Assembly: GCA_913062845.1 (NCBI GenBank)
Contig: CAJXVZ010000026.1
Location: forward strand, 1-41,890
Reading direction: 5' to 3'
Length of the DNA: 41,890 nucleotides
From: an uncultured Psychroflexus sp.
GTDB lineage: Bacteria > Bacteroidota > Bacteroidia > Flavobacteriales > Flavobacteriaceae
Under the pieces are notes generated by a model. That model saw nothing but the letters and a program-made list of their open reading frames with translations, had not been told where the DNA came from and did no database searches. This document shows positions 25,293 to 33,709 of this stretch, piece by piece. Every line of letters begins with the position of its first letter. Positions within the stretch are counted from its first letter, which is position 1. The position numbers and the translations under genes were made by a program.

Positions 25293-26198
25293 ATGATTAT
25301 GAAAGAGGAATTAGTTAAAAAATGGCTCAATAATGAGCTAACGGCAGAAGAGATGGAATCATTTAAAAAAACAAATGAATACCATTCCTATGCCAAAATT
25401 CTTGAACGGGCTAAATACTTTAAAGCGCCTGAATTTGATGAAAAGTCTTCCCTTGAAGGCCTTAATTTTGCTATAAAATCAAGAAAAAAAGCAAGCAAAA
25501 ACACGATTTATCAGCTCATTGGAGCTATTTCAGCTGTATTGATCATTGGCTTTTTTGTATATAAATATGTTTTTGTGTCTGCAAGTGTAAATCAATTCAA
25601 TACAGGTATTGCAAAAACTGAACAAATTGAACTTCCTGACTATTCTGAAGTAAGTCTGAATGCTAATTCGTCGCTATCATTCAAAGCGCAACAATGGGAT
25701 GACGAAAGATTGTTAAGTCTTAATGGTGAAGCACTTTTTGAAGTTGAAAAAGGAAACAAGTTTAAGGTCAGTACAGATTATGGTACTGTTGAAGTATTAG
25801 GCACTGTTTTCAATGTAAAGTCAAGAGACTATATTTTTGAAGTGCAATGCTTTGAAGGTTCGGTAAAAGTAGACATTAATAAAGATCAATACATTTTAAA
25901 ACAGAACGACAAGCTGGTTTTTTATAATGATCAGGTATCTCTCTTACAAAACAATACAAGCATTCCGGACTGGAAAAATAACATTAGCATTATCAAAAGT
26001 CAAAATCTTGGAAATGTATTAGATGAATTTAAGAACTACTATGATGTTAAATTTGATATATCTCAAATAGATACAAATCAAATTTACACCGGAAGTTTTA
26101 GTCATCAAAACCTCGAAATTGCTTTAAATTCTATTACTTTGCCATTAGGATTATCCTACAAAATTGATGGTGAAACGGTTTTTTTATCCAATAAGTGA
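25293..26198 (+). CDS. FecR-type anti-sigma factor
   Basis: The 301-residue inner-membrane protein has a cytoplasmic N-terminal part (1-70, start KEELVKKWLNNELTAEEMES) that should bind the sigma factor, one transmembrane segment (about 71-93), and a periplasmic FecR domain (about 105-210) with the QIELPDYSEVSLNANSSLSF and VLGTVFNVKS motifs. The end (about 235-301) fits the DUF4974 secretin-like domain, including LGNVLDEFKNYYDVKFDI, which contacts the receptor. The stop overlaps the receptor start by 4 bp (GTGA), implying coupled translation. ATG at 25293 and 25299 are both possible. Confidence 0.92.
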   Translation: MIMKEELVKKWLNNELTAEEMESFKKTNEYHSYAKILERAKYFKAPEFDEKSSLEGLNFAIKSRKKASKNTIYQLIGAISAVLIIGFFVYKYVFVSASVNQFNTGIAKTEQIELPDYSEVSLNANSSLSFKAQQWDDERLLSLNGEALFEVEKGNKFKVSTDYGTVEVLGTVFNVKSRDYIFEVQCFEGSVKVDINKDQYILKQNDKLVFYNDQVSLLQNNTSIPDWKNNISIIKSQNLGNVLDEFKNYYDVKFDISQIDTNQIYTGSFSHQNLEIALNSITLPLGLSYKIDGETVFLSNK

Positions 26199-28705
26199 TT
26201 TTTTTTAGAATACTATTTTTTTTTCTGCTGTTTTTTGGATGCGGTTATGTTTCTAACGCGCAATCCAAACCTGATCTTATTAAGTTAACAACATATATTG
26301 AATATCTGGAATCCAGATACAATTTTATTTTTTCTTATGCCGATGAGGAAGTAAATTCAGTTTCCGTACATTTTATAAAAGATTTTAATAGCGATGAAGA
26401 CCTCATTGCGTATTTGAGCGCACAAACACCTTTCGAATATAACATTCAAAAGGATAATAGTGTATTGATCATTCCTAAAAAATACAGGACTAAAACCTGT
26501 CTGGAGATAAAAAATCAAATAACGAAAGAGCCCATTCCTAAGTCTTATTTAAAAAATGGAAAATATATTTTTCACACGGATGAAAAAGGAGTAATTTGGT
26601 TTCCGGTATTTCAGGAATCTGCATCTGTCAAGATCTTTGCTGATGACTTTATCACAACAGAACACACCATACGAGAAACCGAAAATGAATGCACAAGGCT
26701 TTACATCATTCCGTTTTACCAGAGCTTAGATGAAGTGTTTCTCACTAATCTATTGACAAGTGGTATAAAAAAAATAGCTTCCGGTGGATTAGAAATTAAT
26801 TATGAAGAATTCGGACTCTTACCTGGCCTCGTTGAACCCGATGTGCTGCAAAGCTTACAAGCTCTGCCTGGAATTATGAGTCCAAGAGAAAGTGTCTCCT
26901 ACTTAAACGTGAGAGGTGGCACCCATGACCAAAATTTATTTCTATGGGATGGCATTAAAATGTACAGCACTTCTCACTTTTTTGGAATGATCTCAGCCTT
27001 TAATCCCTATATGACAGAAAAGGTAAGACTGGTAAAGAATGGTACTTCAGCAAAATACGGTGATGGTGTTTCCAGTCTCATTAATATGCAAACCAGTAAT
27101 AAATTATTGGACAGCCTGGAAACCACAATTGGACTAAATTTTATAAATGCGGATGTTTTACTGAAATTACCTGTAAACAAAAAATCTGCTTTAGAATTTT
27201 CTTCCAGACATTCTGTAAATACTATATGGGAAAGCCCAACCTATAATCAGTATTTTGATAAGGTTTTTCAGAATACGGAAGTCACAAATTTTGAAACGTC
27301 TTCATTTCAACAGAACAACGATTTTAGTTTTTTTGACACCACACTGAATTACAGATACAAATGGACAGATCATGATTTTTTAAAGCTCAATTTCTTGTAC
27401 GCAGAAGACGATTTTGATTTGAATCGGTTTGATATCGAAAATCAGCCCATAAATACCAGAAGTAGCAGTTTAGGAAAAACAAACCTGGCCGGCGGACTAT
27501 TTTATGAAAGGCATTGGTCCAGTCATACAAAATCACAACTACAGCTATATACTACGCAATATAAATTAGAAGCTTTAAATGTAAACCTGCTGGATCAGCA
27601 GAGTCTGGAACAAGTCAATAAAGTAAATGAGTTTGGTGTAAAACTGAACGTTAAGACCAGCATCAATAACAGGTTAAATCTTGAAAGCGGTTATCAAATC
27701 AATGAAACCGGAGTTTTGAATTCGCAACGTGTTAATGATCCCGGGTTTTTCAGTGAAAGTCAAAATTCAATTCTTACCAATAGTGTGTATTCACAACTGG
27801 ATTTTCAGTCAAAAAACCAAAAACTGAATTTGAGTCTGGGCGGACGATTAAACCACTATTCAAAATTCAATACATTCATTGCAGAACCCAGATTCAATTT
27901 GAGCTATGAGTTCATAGATGATCTTTTCCTGGAAGTATTAGCTGAAGAAAAAAGTCAGGTCACCTCTCAAACCATAGATCTACAAACCGATTTCTTAGGT
28001 GTAGAAAACAGAAGATGGGTGCTGTCTGACCCTGGATTCAGACCAATATTGGAAAGCAGACAGGTTTCAGCCGGACTTAATTTTATAAAACCCAAATGGT
28101 TTATAAATCTGGATTTCTATTACAAAGAGGTGGATGGCATAACCACTCAAAGTCAGGGATTTCAAAATCAATTCGAATTTTCTGAAACACATGGCAAGTA
28201 TGAAGTCAAAGGATTTGATATCCTAATCAATAAGAATTTTGAGCCTTTCTCGGGATGGATAAGTTATAGTTTTTCCGAAAACATTTACACCTTTGAAGAA
28301 TTAGAGCCCTCGAAGTTTCACAATAATCTGGATATCAGACATATCATTTCAACAGGAGTAAGCTATGAAAAAAGCGGATTAAAAATATCTTCAGGTTTCA
28401 ACTGGCATTCGGGCGTGCCCTTTACACAACTGTCAGAAGATCAGCCATCAGCCCAATCTATAGCATACCAAACACCAAACGCAGGAAGACTTACCGATTA
28501 TTTCAGGCTCGACGTATCATCAACATATGCATTTCAACTTTATAAAGACATAAAATCTTTAGTTGGTATTTCATTTTTGAATGTATTAAACAATCAAAAC
28601 ATTTACAATCAATTCTATTTGAGAAATGCCGATCAAAACATTCAGACCTTAAGGCAAAACGGTTTGGGCTTTACACCAAACCTGATGTTTAGAGTGAGTT
28701 TCTAA
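26195..28705 (+). CDS. TonB-dependent receptor/transducer with signalling domain
   Basis: An 836-residue outer-membrane protein. It begins with a signal peptide (RILFFFLLFFGCGYVSNAQ, to about 24), then a secretin/TonB short N-terminal (STN) domain at about 28-92 (LESRYNFIFSYADEEVN), which passes the signal to FecR. A carboxypeptidase-like stretch follows to about 180. The plug (about 195-300) has LPGLVEPDVLQSLQALPGIM and RGGTHDQNLFLWDGIKMY. The barrel ends LGFTPNLMFRVSF with terminal Phe. Start is GTG 26195, overlapping FecR. No SusD-like gene follows, so it is not a classical SusCD glycan uptake pair. The ligand is unknown. Confidence 0.9.
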   Translation: MIFFRILFFFLLFFGCGYVSNAQSKPDLIKLTTYIEYLESRYNFIFSYADEEVNSVSVHFIKDFNSDEDLIAYLSAQTPFEYNIQKDNSVLIIPKKYRTKTCLEIKNQITKEPIPKSYLKNGKYIFHTDEKGVIWFPVFQESASVKIFADDFITTEHTIRETENECTRLYIIPFYQSLDEVFLTNLLTSGIKKIASGGLEINYEEFGLLPGLVEPDVLQSLQALPGIMSPRESVSYLNVRGGTHDQNLFLWDGIKMYSTSHFFGMISAFNPYMTEKVRLVKNGTSAKYGDGVSSLINMQTSNKLLDSLETTIGLNFINADVLLKLPVNKKSALEFSSRHSVNTIWESPTYNQYFDKVFQNTEVTNFETSSFQQNNDFSFFDTTLNYRYKWTDHDFLKLNFLYAEDDFDLNRFDIENQPINTRSSSLGKTNLAGGLFYERHWSSHTKSQLQLYTTQYKLEALNVNLLDQQSLEQVNKVNEFGVKLNVKTSINNRLNLESGYQINETGVLNSQRVNDPGFFSESQNSILTNSVYSQLDFQSKNQKLNLSLGGRLNHYSKFNTFIAEPRFNLSYEFIDDLFLEVLAEEKSQVTSQTIDLQTDFLGVENRRWVLSDPGFRPILESRQVSAGLNFIKPKWFINLDFYYKEVDGITTQSQGFQNQFEFSETHGKYEVKGFDILINKNFEPFSGWISYSFSENIYTFEELEPSKFHNNLDIRHIISTGVSYEKSGLKISSGFNWHSGVPFTQLSEDQPSAQSIAYQTPNAGRLTDYFRLDVSSTYAFQLYKDIKSLVGISFLNVLNNQNIYNQFYLRNADQNIQTLRQNGLGFTPNLMFRVSF

Positions 28706-28743
28706 TCAAATTTTGAATATAACTTTGAATTAATTGTGTTGAT

Positions 28744-28799
28744 GGTTTGGTTTGTCGTCTACAGTACCAAGACAGACAAGTCTATTATTTTGCCAAACC
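28744..28799. other. Imperfect hairpin after TonB-receptor gene
   Basis: In the 224-bp gap between receptor and membrane-protein genes, GGTTTGG (28744-28750) is complementary to CCAAACC (28793-28799). Inside it, TTGTCGTCT (28752-28760) pairs with AGACaGACAA (28770-28779), one base bulged. There is no adjacent T run, so it is not a classical terminator; it may still be an RNA structure. Apart from this hairpin I see nothing in the gap. Confidence 0.35.
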
Positions 28800-28929
28800 G
28801 TTAGGTAGATGCCTTACAATAATTGAAAACAGATTATTAAGTTAAGATAAATCCTATTGACCGTCAATTCGGATATTATTTCAAAAAAGAGCAAGGATTT
28901 CATTTTATGAGATCTGAAGAATTATCAAT

Positions 28930-29787
28930 TCAAACAAAACCCCATTGAACAATAGTAAGTCCCAGACTAAGAATAAAAAGACCAAAATATATGGTTTTGA
29001 ATAAAGCGCTTTTGTCTTTTAATTGCATCATCAACAGTATGCTAACCAATAAAATAAAACCTGTTTCCTGTCTTGTTAAAATAAGAGCAAAGACAAAAAG
29101 TGCAAAAAAGCTGTTTTTCAGAAATTCAGATTTAACAAACAGTAAAGCTGCAAAAATTATTTCAGCAAAAATTGTGATGTAAGTGAATAAAAGACTAAAT
29201 TCTTTAAAATACGGAAATGGCTGTTTTAATGAAAATGTTACAGGAAGGTCCAAAATCTCTTTATTAATTTGCTGATGGTTGAAACCAACAGCATCCTTTA
29301 TCTCAGGAAAAAACCAAGTCGGGAGTTTAAAAAGCTGACCTGTATAACCCATATATCCTATCGTCTGACCCGACATGAATTCCTCAGAAATCAACTTTTG
29401 TATCACAGCAAAAATCATCAACACGGCTAAAATATACTTTGCATTTAAACGCAAAATATGCTCCTGATCATTTTTAAAGATACTGGAAATACAGAGTATT
29501 ATTAAAATATAAATTGTGATAAAAAAATGATTGGCAGCCGAAAAATAATTTACGAAAAGATGAGGTATCAATAGTAGAATAACAGAACCCCAAAATAATG
29601 GCTTTTGAAAATATGATTTATCAATAAAAACAAATAATAAAATAAAAATAAGGATTGGAAAAACATAGACCAGGTCTAAAAACAAGGATTTAATAATAAG
29701 ATATGATAACAAGCATTTGCTTATTAGCTCTTGATTAGAAAACTTATTTATCCTTTCTGTAAGTGTATTCAAAGCAGACCTCACCAT
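28930..29787 (-). CDS. Multi-pass membrane protein, unknown function
   Basis: The 285 residues form about eight transmembrane segments with few charged loops. The notable loop (about 145-185) has GYMGYTGQLFKLPTWFFPEI and a DLPVTF segment, which may be an extracellular part. No family was recognised. The start ATG at 29787 overlaps the previous gene by 44 bp; a later TTG start is possible but less likely. It is the last gene of a minus-strand run with the OmpA-type lipoprotein and the small upstream protein. Nothing in the sequence tells its substrate or role. Confidence 0.6.
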   Translation of the reverse strand: MVRSALNTLTERINKFSNQELISKCLLSYLIIKSLFLDLVYVFPILIFILLFVFIDKSYFQKPLFWGSVILLLIPHLFVNYFSAANHFFITIYILIILCISSIFKNDQEHILRLNAKYILAVLMIFAVIQKLISEEFMSGQTIGYMGYTGQLFKLPTWFFPEIKDAVGFNHQQINKEILDLPVTFSLKQPFPYFKEFSLLFTYITIFAEIIFAALLFVKSEFLKNSFFALFVFALILTRQETGFILLVSILLMMQLKDKSALFKTIYFGLFILSLGLTIVQWGFV

Positions 29788-30106
29788 ATGTAGCTGTATG
29801 ATTATTGATGTCGAATTCTAATTCATGTATTTTGACATTCAGACTATCTATATCTGCAAATGTTGTAATTGAGATCAGTGTCCGCAATGTGTTACGATTT
29901 GGATAAAGTAAAAAATCATAATAAGATTCTTTAAACGCCTCTTCACTCCCATCACCTTTAAAATTAATATGAACCAGGCTATCGTTGAAAGTTATTTTGT
30001 TGTAGGTTGGGTGAATCGTGGTATACATGCCATAACCGCCGCCTTTCCATTGGGTGAGGTCATCAGTCTGAGACAAATAGATCTGATAAGCAGCAACAAC
30101 TACCAT
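29744..30106 (-). CDS. Small protein with N-terminal membrane anchor, unknown function
   Basis: The 120-residue protein has a hydrophobic start (MVVVAAYQIYL) and a soluble remainder with GGGYGMYTTIHPTYNKI and a C-terminal ATYGEVCFEYTYRK. The reading frame stays open for 17 codons upstream of the ATG, with more hydrophobic residues (FIKYYFVPLL), so the true start may be a non-ATG codon further up; no ATG or GTG is available there. It lies 41 bp after the OmpA gene and overlaps the next membrane protein by 44 bp. The overlap and conserved order suggest the two products work together; this is inference. Confidence 0.55.
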   Translation of the reverse strand: MVVVAAYQIYLSQTDDLTQWKGGGYGMYTTIHPTYNKITFNDSLVHINFKGDGSEEAFKESYYDFLLYPNRNTLRTLISITTFADIDSLNVKIHELEFDINNHTATYGEVCFEYTYRKDK

Positions 30107-30147
30107 TAACAGCGGAACAAAATAATATTTTATAAAAGTTCTTATAT

Positions 30148-31107
30148 CTACTGGTTTTTAATCAGTTCGTTGATTTGGTCAAGATTAGGCTCAAGGATCA
30201 CCTCTATTCTTCTGTTTTTTGCTTTTCCTGCCTTGGTATCGTTTGCGGCTACCGGTGCAAATTCTCCACGACCTGCAGCCGTGAGGTTTTTGGGATCTAA
30301 ACTGGAACTCTTGAGTAAAAGCTTTAAAACCTCTGTTGCTCTTTTGGTAGAAAGGTCCCAATTATCTTTCAGAGGTCCGTTTCCATTGTATGGCACATCG
30401 TCGGTGTGGCCTTCAATCAGTACTGAAATATCCGTATTTTGAGCTAAAACCGTTGCCAGCTCCTTTATGGCTTTCTTTCCTTCTGCCCCAACATTCCAGC
30501 TACCTGAAGCAAAAAGCAGTTTATTTTCCATTGATACGTAAACCTTGCCATCACGCTGCTCAACACTTAAACCACGACCTTCAAAATCAACTAAAGCATC
30601 CATCAGGTTCTCCTTTAAAGCCTTGAGCTTCGCTTCCTTAGAAGCGATAAGATTCTCTAATTCATTTATCCTGAATGACCTTTCATCAAGATCTTTTTGC
30701 AGTTCATCCAGTCTAAGTCTTTCCTCGGCCAGCGCTTTTTCTTTATCTTCAAGCTGTTTTAGCAATTGCCTGTTGCGCTCTACATTTTCAGCCAAGATAG
30801 CACTGCTGTTTTGCTCGAGGGCTTCATAGGATTTTTCAAGGTTTTTAAGCTGGTCTGACTGCGTCTGAAAATCGGATTCTAATTTTTGATGCTCTTTCTG
30901 CAGATCTGAAAATGCCGATTGTGCTTCAGAATATTTTGATTCCAATTCAGTTTTGGCGTCCTGGCAATCTTTCAATTTCTTTCCCAGCAAATCATTTTGA
31001 GATTGCAGATTATCGTATCTGTTTTGGAGGTTGACCAGATCCTTTTTCGGAACACATGAACTTAAGACTAAAATGCTAAGAACTAAAATTGCAGTCTGGA
31101 TTCTCAT
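30148..31107 (-). CDS. OmpA-family lipoprotein with coiled coil
   Basis: The 319-residue protein has a lipoprotein signal (VLSILVLSSC, Cys18) and a long coiled coil (about 25-170, rich in Leu, Glu, Lys and Gln), and an OmpA/MotB peptidoglycan-binding domain (about 190-305). The domain has IEGHTDDVPYN, NWDLSTKRATEVL and the NRRIEVIL ending, including the Asp and Arg that hold diaminopimelate. It likely links the outer membrane to peptidoglycan, with the coiled coil as a spacer. ATG 31107 is chosen over a TTG at 31113. It lies 10 bp downstream of xth and 41 bp upstream of a small membrane-anchored protein. Confidence 0.88.
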   Translation of the reverse strand: MRIQTAILVLSILVLSSCVPKKDLVNLQNRYDNLQSQNDLLGKKLKDCQDAKTELESKYSEAQSAFSDLQKEHQKLESDFQTQSDQLKNLEKSYEALEQNSSAILAENVERNRQLLKQLEDKEKALAEERLRLDELQKDLDERSFRINELENLIASKEAKLKALKENLMDALVDFEGRGLSVEQRDGKVYVSMENKLLFASGSWNVGAEGKKAIKELATVLAQNTDISVLIEGHTDDVPYNGNGPLKDNWDLSTKRATEVLKLLLKSSSLDPKNLTAAGRGEFAPVAANDTKAGKAKNRRIEVILEPNLDQINELIKNQ

Positions 31108-31117
31108 AGACAAAAAT

Positions 31118-31882
31118 TTAGAAATTTAATTTTAATAACACAGGACAATGATCGCTATGTTTTGCTTCAGGTAGTATAACGGCTCTTTCTATATTTTGTT
31201 TTATAGGTTCTGCAACCAAATGGTAATCCAAACGCCAGCCTTTATTGTTTGCTCTGGCATTGGCGCGATAACTCCACCAAGAATACTGCTCTACTTCAGG
31301 GTTTTTCCATCTAAACGAATCCGTGAACCCATGATCTAAAAATTTACTCAACCATTCTCTTTCCTCAGGTAAAAAGCCTGAAACGGTCTTTAATCTTACC
31401 GGATCATGAATATCAATGGGCTCATGACAAATGTTATAATCACCGCAGATGACCAGGTTGGGGATTTGTTTTTTCAGAGTACTGATGTAATTATAGAAAT
31501 CGTCCATAAAGTCAAATTTCAACTGCAGCCTTGCGTCGTTGGTACCGGAAGGCAAGTACAGACTTATCAATGAAAAATCGTCAAAATCGGCTCTCAGTAT
31601 TCTACCTTCGTCATCCATATAGTCTGTGCCACAACCAAACTCTACATGATTTGGCTTGACCTTTGAAATAATACCTACTCCTGAATATCCTTTCTTTTTG
31701 GCCGGATACCAGTAGGTGTATTTGTAACCAAGCTGATGAAATGCTTCAGTTTCTATTTGTTCTTCAAGGGCCTTGATCTCCTGAAAGCAGACGATATCAG
31801 CATGAGCATCCTTCAACCAGTTCGTTAATCCTTTTCGCATCGCAGCGCGAATACCATTGACGTTGTAAGAGAGTATTGTCAT
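31118..31882 (-). CDS. xth: Exodeoxyribonuclease III (AP endonuclease)
   Basis: The 254-residue enzyme of base-excision repair belongs to the EEP (endonuclease/exonuclease/phosphatase) family. Metal and catalytic motifs are visible: LSYNVNGIRAA at the start, CFQEIKALEEQ, WYPAKKKGYSGVGIISK, ICGDYNICHEPIDIHDP, SFRWKNPEVEQYSWWSYRANARANNKGWRLDYH, and the final DHCPVLLKL. The length is normal for ExoIII. It is followed by the OmpA-type lipoprotein gene after 10 bp. A short decayed frame lies upstream. Confidence 0.94.
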   Translation of the reverse strand: MTILSYNVNGIRAAMRKGLTNWLKDAHADIVCFQEIKALEEQIETEAFHQLGYKYTYWYPAKKKGYSGVGIISKVKPNHVEFGCGTDYMDDEGRILRADFDDFSLISLYLPSGTNDARLQLKFDFMDDFYNYISTLKKQIPNLVICGDYNICHEPIDIHDPVRLKTVSGFLPEEREWLSKFLDHGFTDSFRWKNPEVEQYSWWSYRANARANNKGWRLDYHLVAEPIKQNIERAVILPEAKHSDHCPVLLKLNF

Positions 31883-31975
31883 TTTGATAATTTATATTAA
31901 TAAAAAAATTGTTAACATGTTTTATTTGAACCATTAAGGCATTAAGACTATTATGGTTTAAATTAAAGTAAGACG

Positions 31976-32092
31976 TTAATCCGGTAGTTGTTTAAAAAAC
32001 TCGTCTACCATTGGTTTTAATGACTTAGTGATATTGTCTGTAAAAAAGTTAATTAGTAAACCCTGAGGTATATTCAGTAATTTCATTGTCAT
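31976..32092 (-). pseudogene. Small remnant resembling the C-terminus of a GxxExxY-type protein
   Basis: A 38-codon frame encodes MTMKLLNIPQGLLINFFTDN and ends DEFFKQLPD. It resembles the GLLINF-type C-terminal end of GxxExxY proteins (Bacteroidota, unknown function), the rest of which is absent here. Immediately upstream is the inverted-repeat element at 32109-32164, suggesting that a gene was removed, or decayed, at this site. The remaining part of the xth-pepD gap holds nothing else I can identify. The family link is from memory of the motif and is weak. Confidence 0.35.
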
Positions 32093-32108
32093 TTTATATA
32101 GGGGGTTA

Positions 32109-32164
32109 AGACCTCACAGGTCTTGCGTTCACTGCGCATAGTCGAAGTGAGATCTGTGAGGTCT
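32109..32164. repeat. REP-like nested inverted repeat
   Basis: AGACCTCACAGGTCT (32109-32123) is the reverse complement, with one mismatch, of AGATCTGTGAGGTCT (32150-32164). Between them, TCACT and AGTGA form an inner inverted repeat around GCGCATAGTCGA. The look is that of a short interspersed element of Bacteroidota intergenic DNA. It could fold as one or two hairpins. Copy number in the genome cannot be seen from this window. Confidence 0.7.
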
Positions 32165-32173
32165 GATTCGTCA

Positions 32174-33628
32174 TTAATTCTTTTCGGGAATATTCTTCAA
32201 AACATCCTTCAAAAACCTCCAGAATTTCCGGGTTGATGAAATACTGGCGCGTTCATCAGGAGAATGTGCTCCGAGGATCGTTGGCCCAAAAGAAACCATA
32301 TCCATTTCCGGATAATGGCTACCGAGAATACCACATTCCAATCCGGCGTGACAGGCCGCAATATTAGCTTTCTCCTTAAAATTCTTTTGATACAACTCAT
32401 CCACAACTTTCAAAATCCCGGAATCCGGATTCGGTGTCCAGCCGGGATAATCTCCCGAGAACTGAACCTTGCATCCCGCCAGATCGAAAGCGCTCTCGAT
32501 ATTATGCGCCAGGTCCCATTTTCCACTTTCCACTGAGGATCGCGTCAGGCACAAAATTTCAATTTTTCCACTTTCTATACTGACCTGAGCAATATTGTTG
32601 GACGTTTCCACAAGCCCTTTAATATCCGGACTCATACGGTAAACGCCATTATGCGCAGTACTAAGCGCTTTAATGATCATATCCTGAACATCGCTGCTTA
32701 AAACCGAGTTTGGAATTTCCGCTTCATTCAATTGTAGATCCATATTTGGCTCAAGACCTTTGTATTCTGCTTTTATAGCATCAGACAATTCCTGAAAGAT
32801 CGATTTTAACTGCACCAGATCATCATTTAATACCACAAAAGTGGCATGACCTTCTCTGGGAATGGCGTTCCTAAGACCACCGCCAACAAAGCCGGCTAAA
32901 CGCATAGTGCATTTGTTATGGAATTGCAGTAAAAACCTCGTTAATAGTTTGTTGGCATTACCTAATCCTTTTATGATATCCATACCTGAATGGCCACCCT
33001 GCAAGCCTTTGACTATCAATTTAAATGCTGTAGTGTTTTCCGGGATAGATTCTTCAATATAAAATCTTGTGGCTGTAATGTCTATTCCACCGGCACAGCC
33101 AATTCCAATCTCATCATCTTCTTCTGTATCCAGGTTGAGTAGAATTTCTCCATTCAAAATATTTGGGTCAAGGTTTTTTGCGCCGGTCATCCCGGTTTCT
33201 TCATCTATGGTAAACAATGCTTCTATGGCGGGATGTTCAATATCATCTGCAGATAGAACACTCATGATAGCCGCTACGCCAAGACCGTTATCAGCTCCCA
33301 ATGTTGTACCTTTTGCCTTTACCCAGTCCTCATCAACATACATTTTGATACCTTCCGTTTCAAAATCAAAAACTGTAGCTTCATTTTTCTGATGTACCAT
33401 ATCCAAATGAGACTGTAATACAACGGTTTTTCTGTTTTCAAAACCTGCTGTGGCCGGTTTCTTAATGACAACGTTTCCGGCATCGTCCTTTAGGGTTTCA
33501 AGGCCAAGTCCATGACCAAAATCCAACATGAACTGGATAACGCGTTCTTCTTTTTTTGATGGTCTTGGCACAGCATTTAGTGCTTCAAAATGCTTCCAGA
33601 CTTCCTTTGGCTCTATATTTTGTAACAT
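32174..33628 (-). CDS. pepD: Aminoacyl-histidine dipeptidase (M20 family)
   Basis: This zinc metallopeptidase of the M20 family cleaves Xaa-His dipeptides such as carnosine. The 484 residues carry the metal-site motifs: HLDMV at residues 74-78, ADNGLGVAA from 112 (bridging Asp113), IDEETGMTGA (141-150) with general-base Glu143 and metal ligand Glu144, and LDTEEDDEIGIGCAGG. A GGHSGMDI motif near 215 and CHAGLECGIL near 425 also match PepD. All catalytic residues are present. It has a TAnnTTTG box on its strand at 33645-33652. It is not obviously linked to its neighbours. Confidence 0.94.
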   Translation of the reverse strand: MLQNIEPKEVWKHFEALNAVPRPSKKEERVIQFMLDFGHGLGLETLKDDAGNVVIKKPATAGFENRKTVVLQSHLDMVHQKNEATVFDFETEGIKMYVDEDWVKAKGTTLGADNGLGVAAIMSVLSADDIEHPAIEALFTIDEETGMTGAKNLDPNILNGEILLNLDTEEDDEIGIGCAGGIDITATRFYIEESIPENTTAFKLIVKGLQGGHSGMDIIKGLGNANKLLTRFLLQFHNKCTMRLAGFVGGGLRNAIPREGHATFVVLNDDLVQLKSIFQELSDAIKAEYKGLEPNMDLQLNEAEIPNSVLSSDVQDMIIKALSTAHNGVYRMSPDIKGLVETSNNIAQVSIESGKIEILCLTRSSVESGKWDLAHNIESAFDLAGCKVQFSGDYPGWTPNPDSGILKVVDELYQKNFKEKANIAACHAGLECGILGSHYPEMDMVSFGPTILGAHSPDERASISSTRKFWRFLKDVLKNIPEKN

Positions 33629-33644
33629 GATCTACTTTTAGCCT

Positions 33645-33652
33645 CAAAGCTA
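33645..33652 (-). promoter_or_regulatory. Putative -7 promoter box for pepD
   Basis: Minus-strand TAGCTTTG matches TAnnTTTG, 16 bp before the pepD ATG, giving a short leader. Confidence 0.45.
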
Positions 33653-33709
33653 ATAAATCTTATACTTTTTATTGGAATTATGATTTGAAATTAGGAGTAA
33701 AATAAGATA

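Noticed and set aside
26191-26200. Possible frameshift between FecR and the receptor gene
   Set aside because: The 4-bp GTGA overlap is a normal translational coupling site, and the receptor begins with a complete signal peptide after the GTG.
28735-28845. Open frame with a plausible peptide (RLQYQDRQVYYFAKPLG)
   Set aside because: It has no ATG start, no ribosome binding site and about 33 codons; it overlaps the hairpin at 28744-28799 and no family is recognised. It could be a tiny remnant, but is not supported.
32109-32164. Possible CRISPR repeat pair
   Set aside because: The two arms are inverted, not direct, occur once, and have no spacers or cas genes, so it is an inverted-repeat element.
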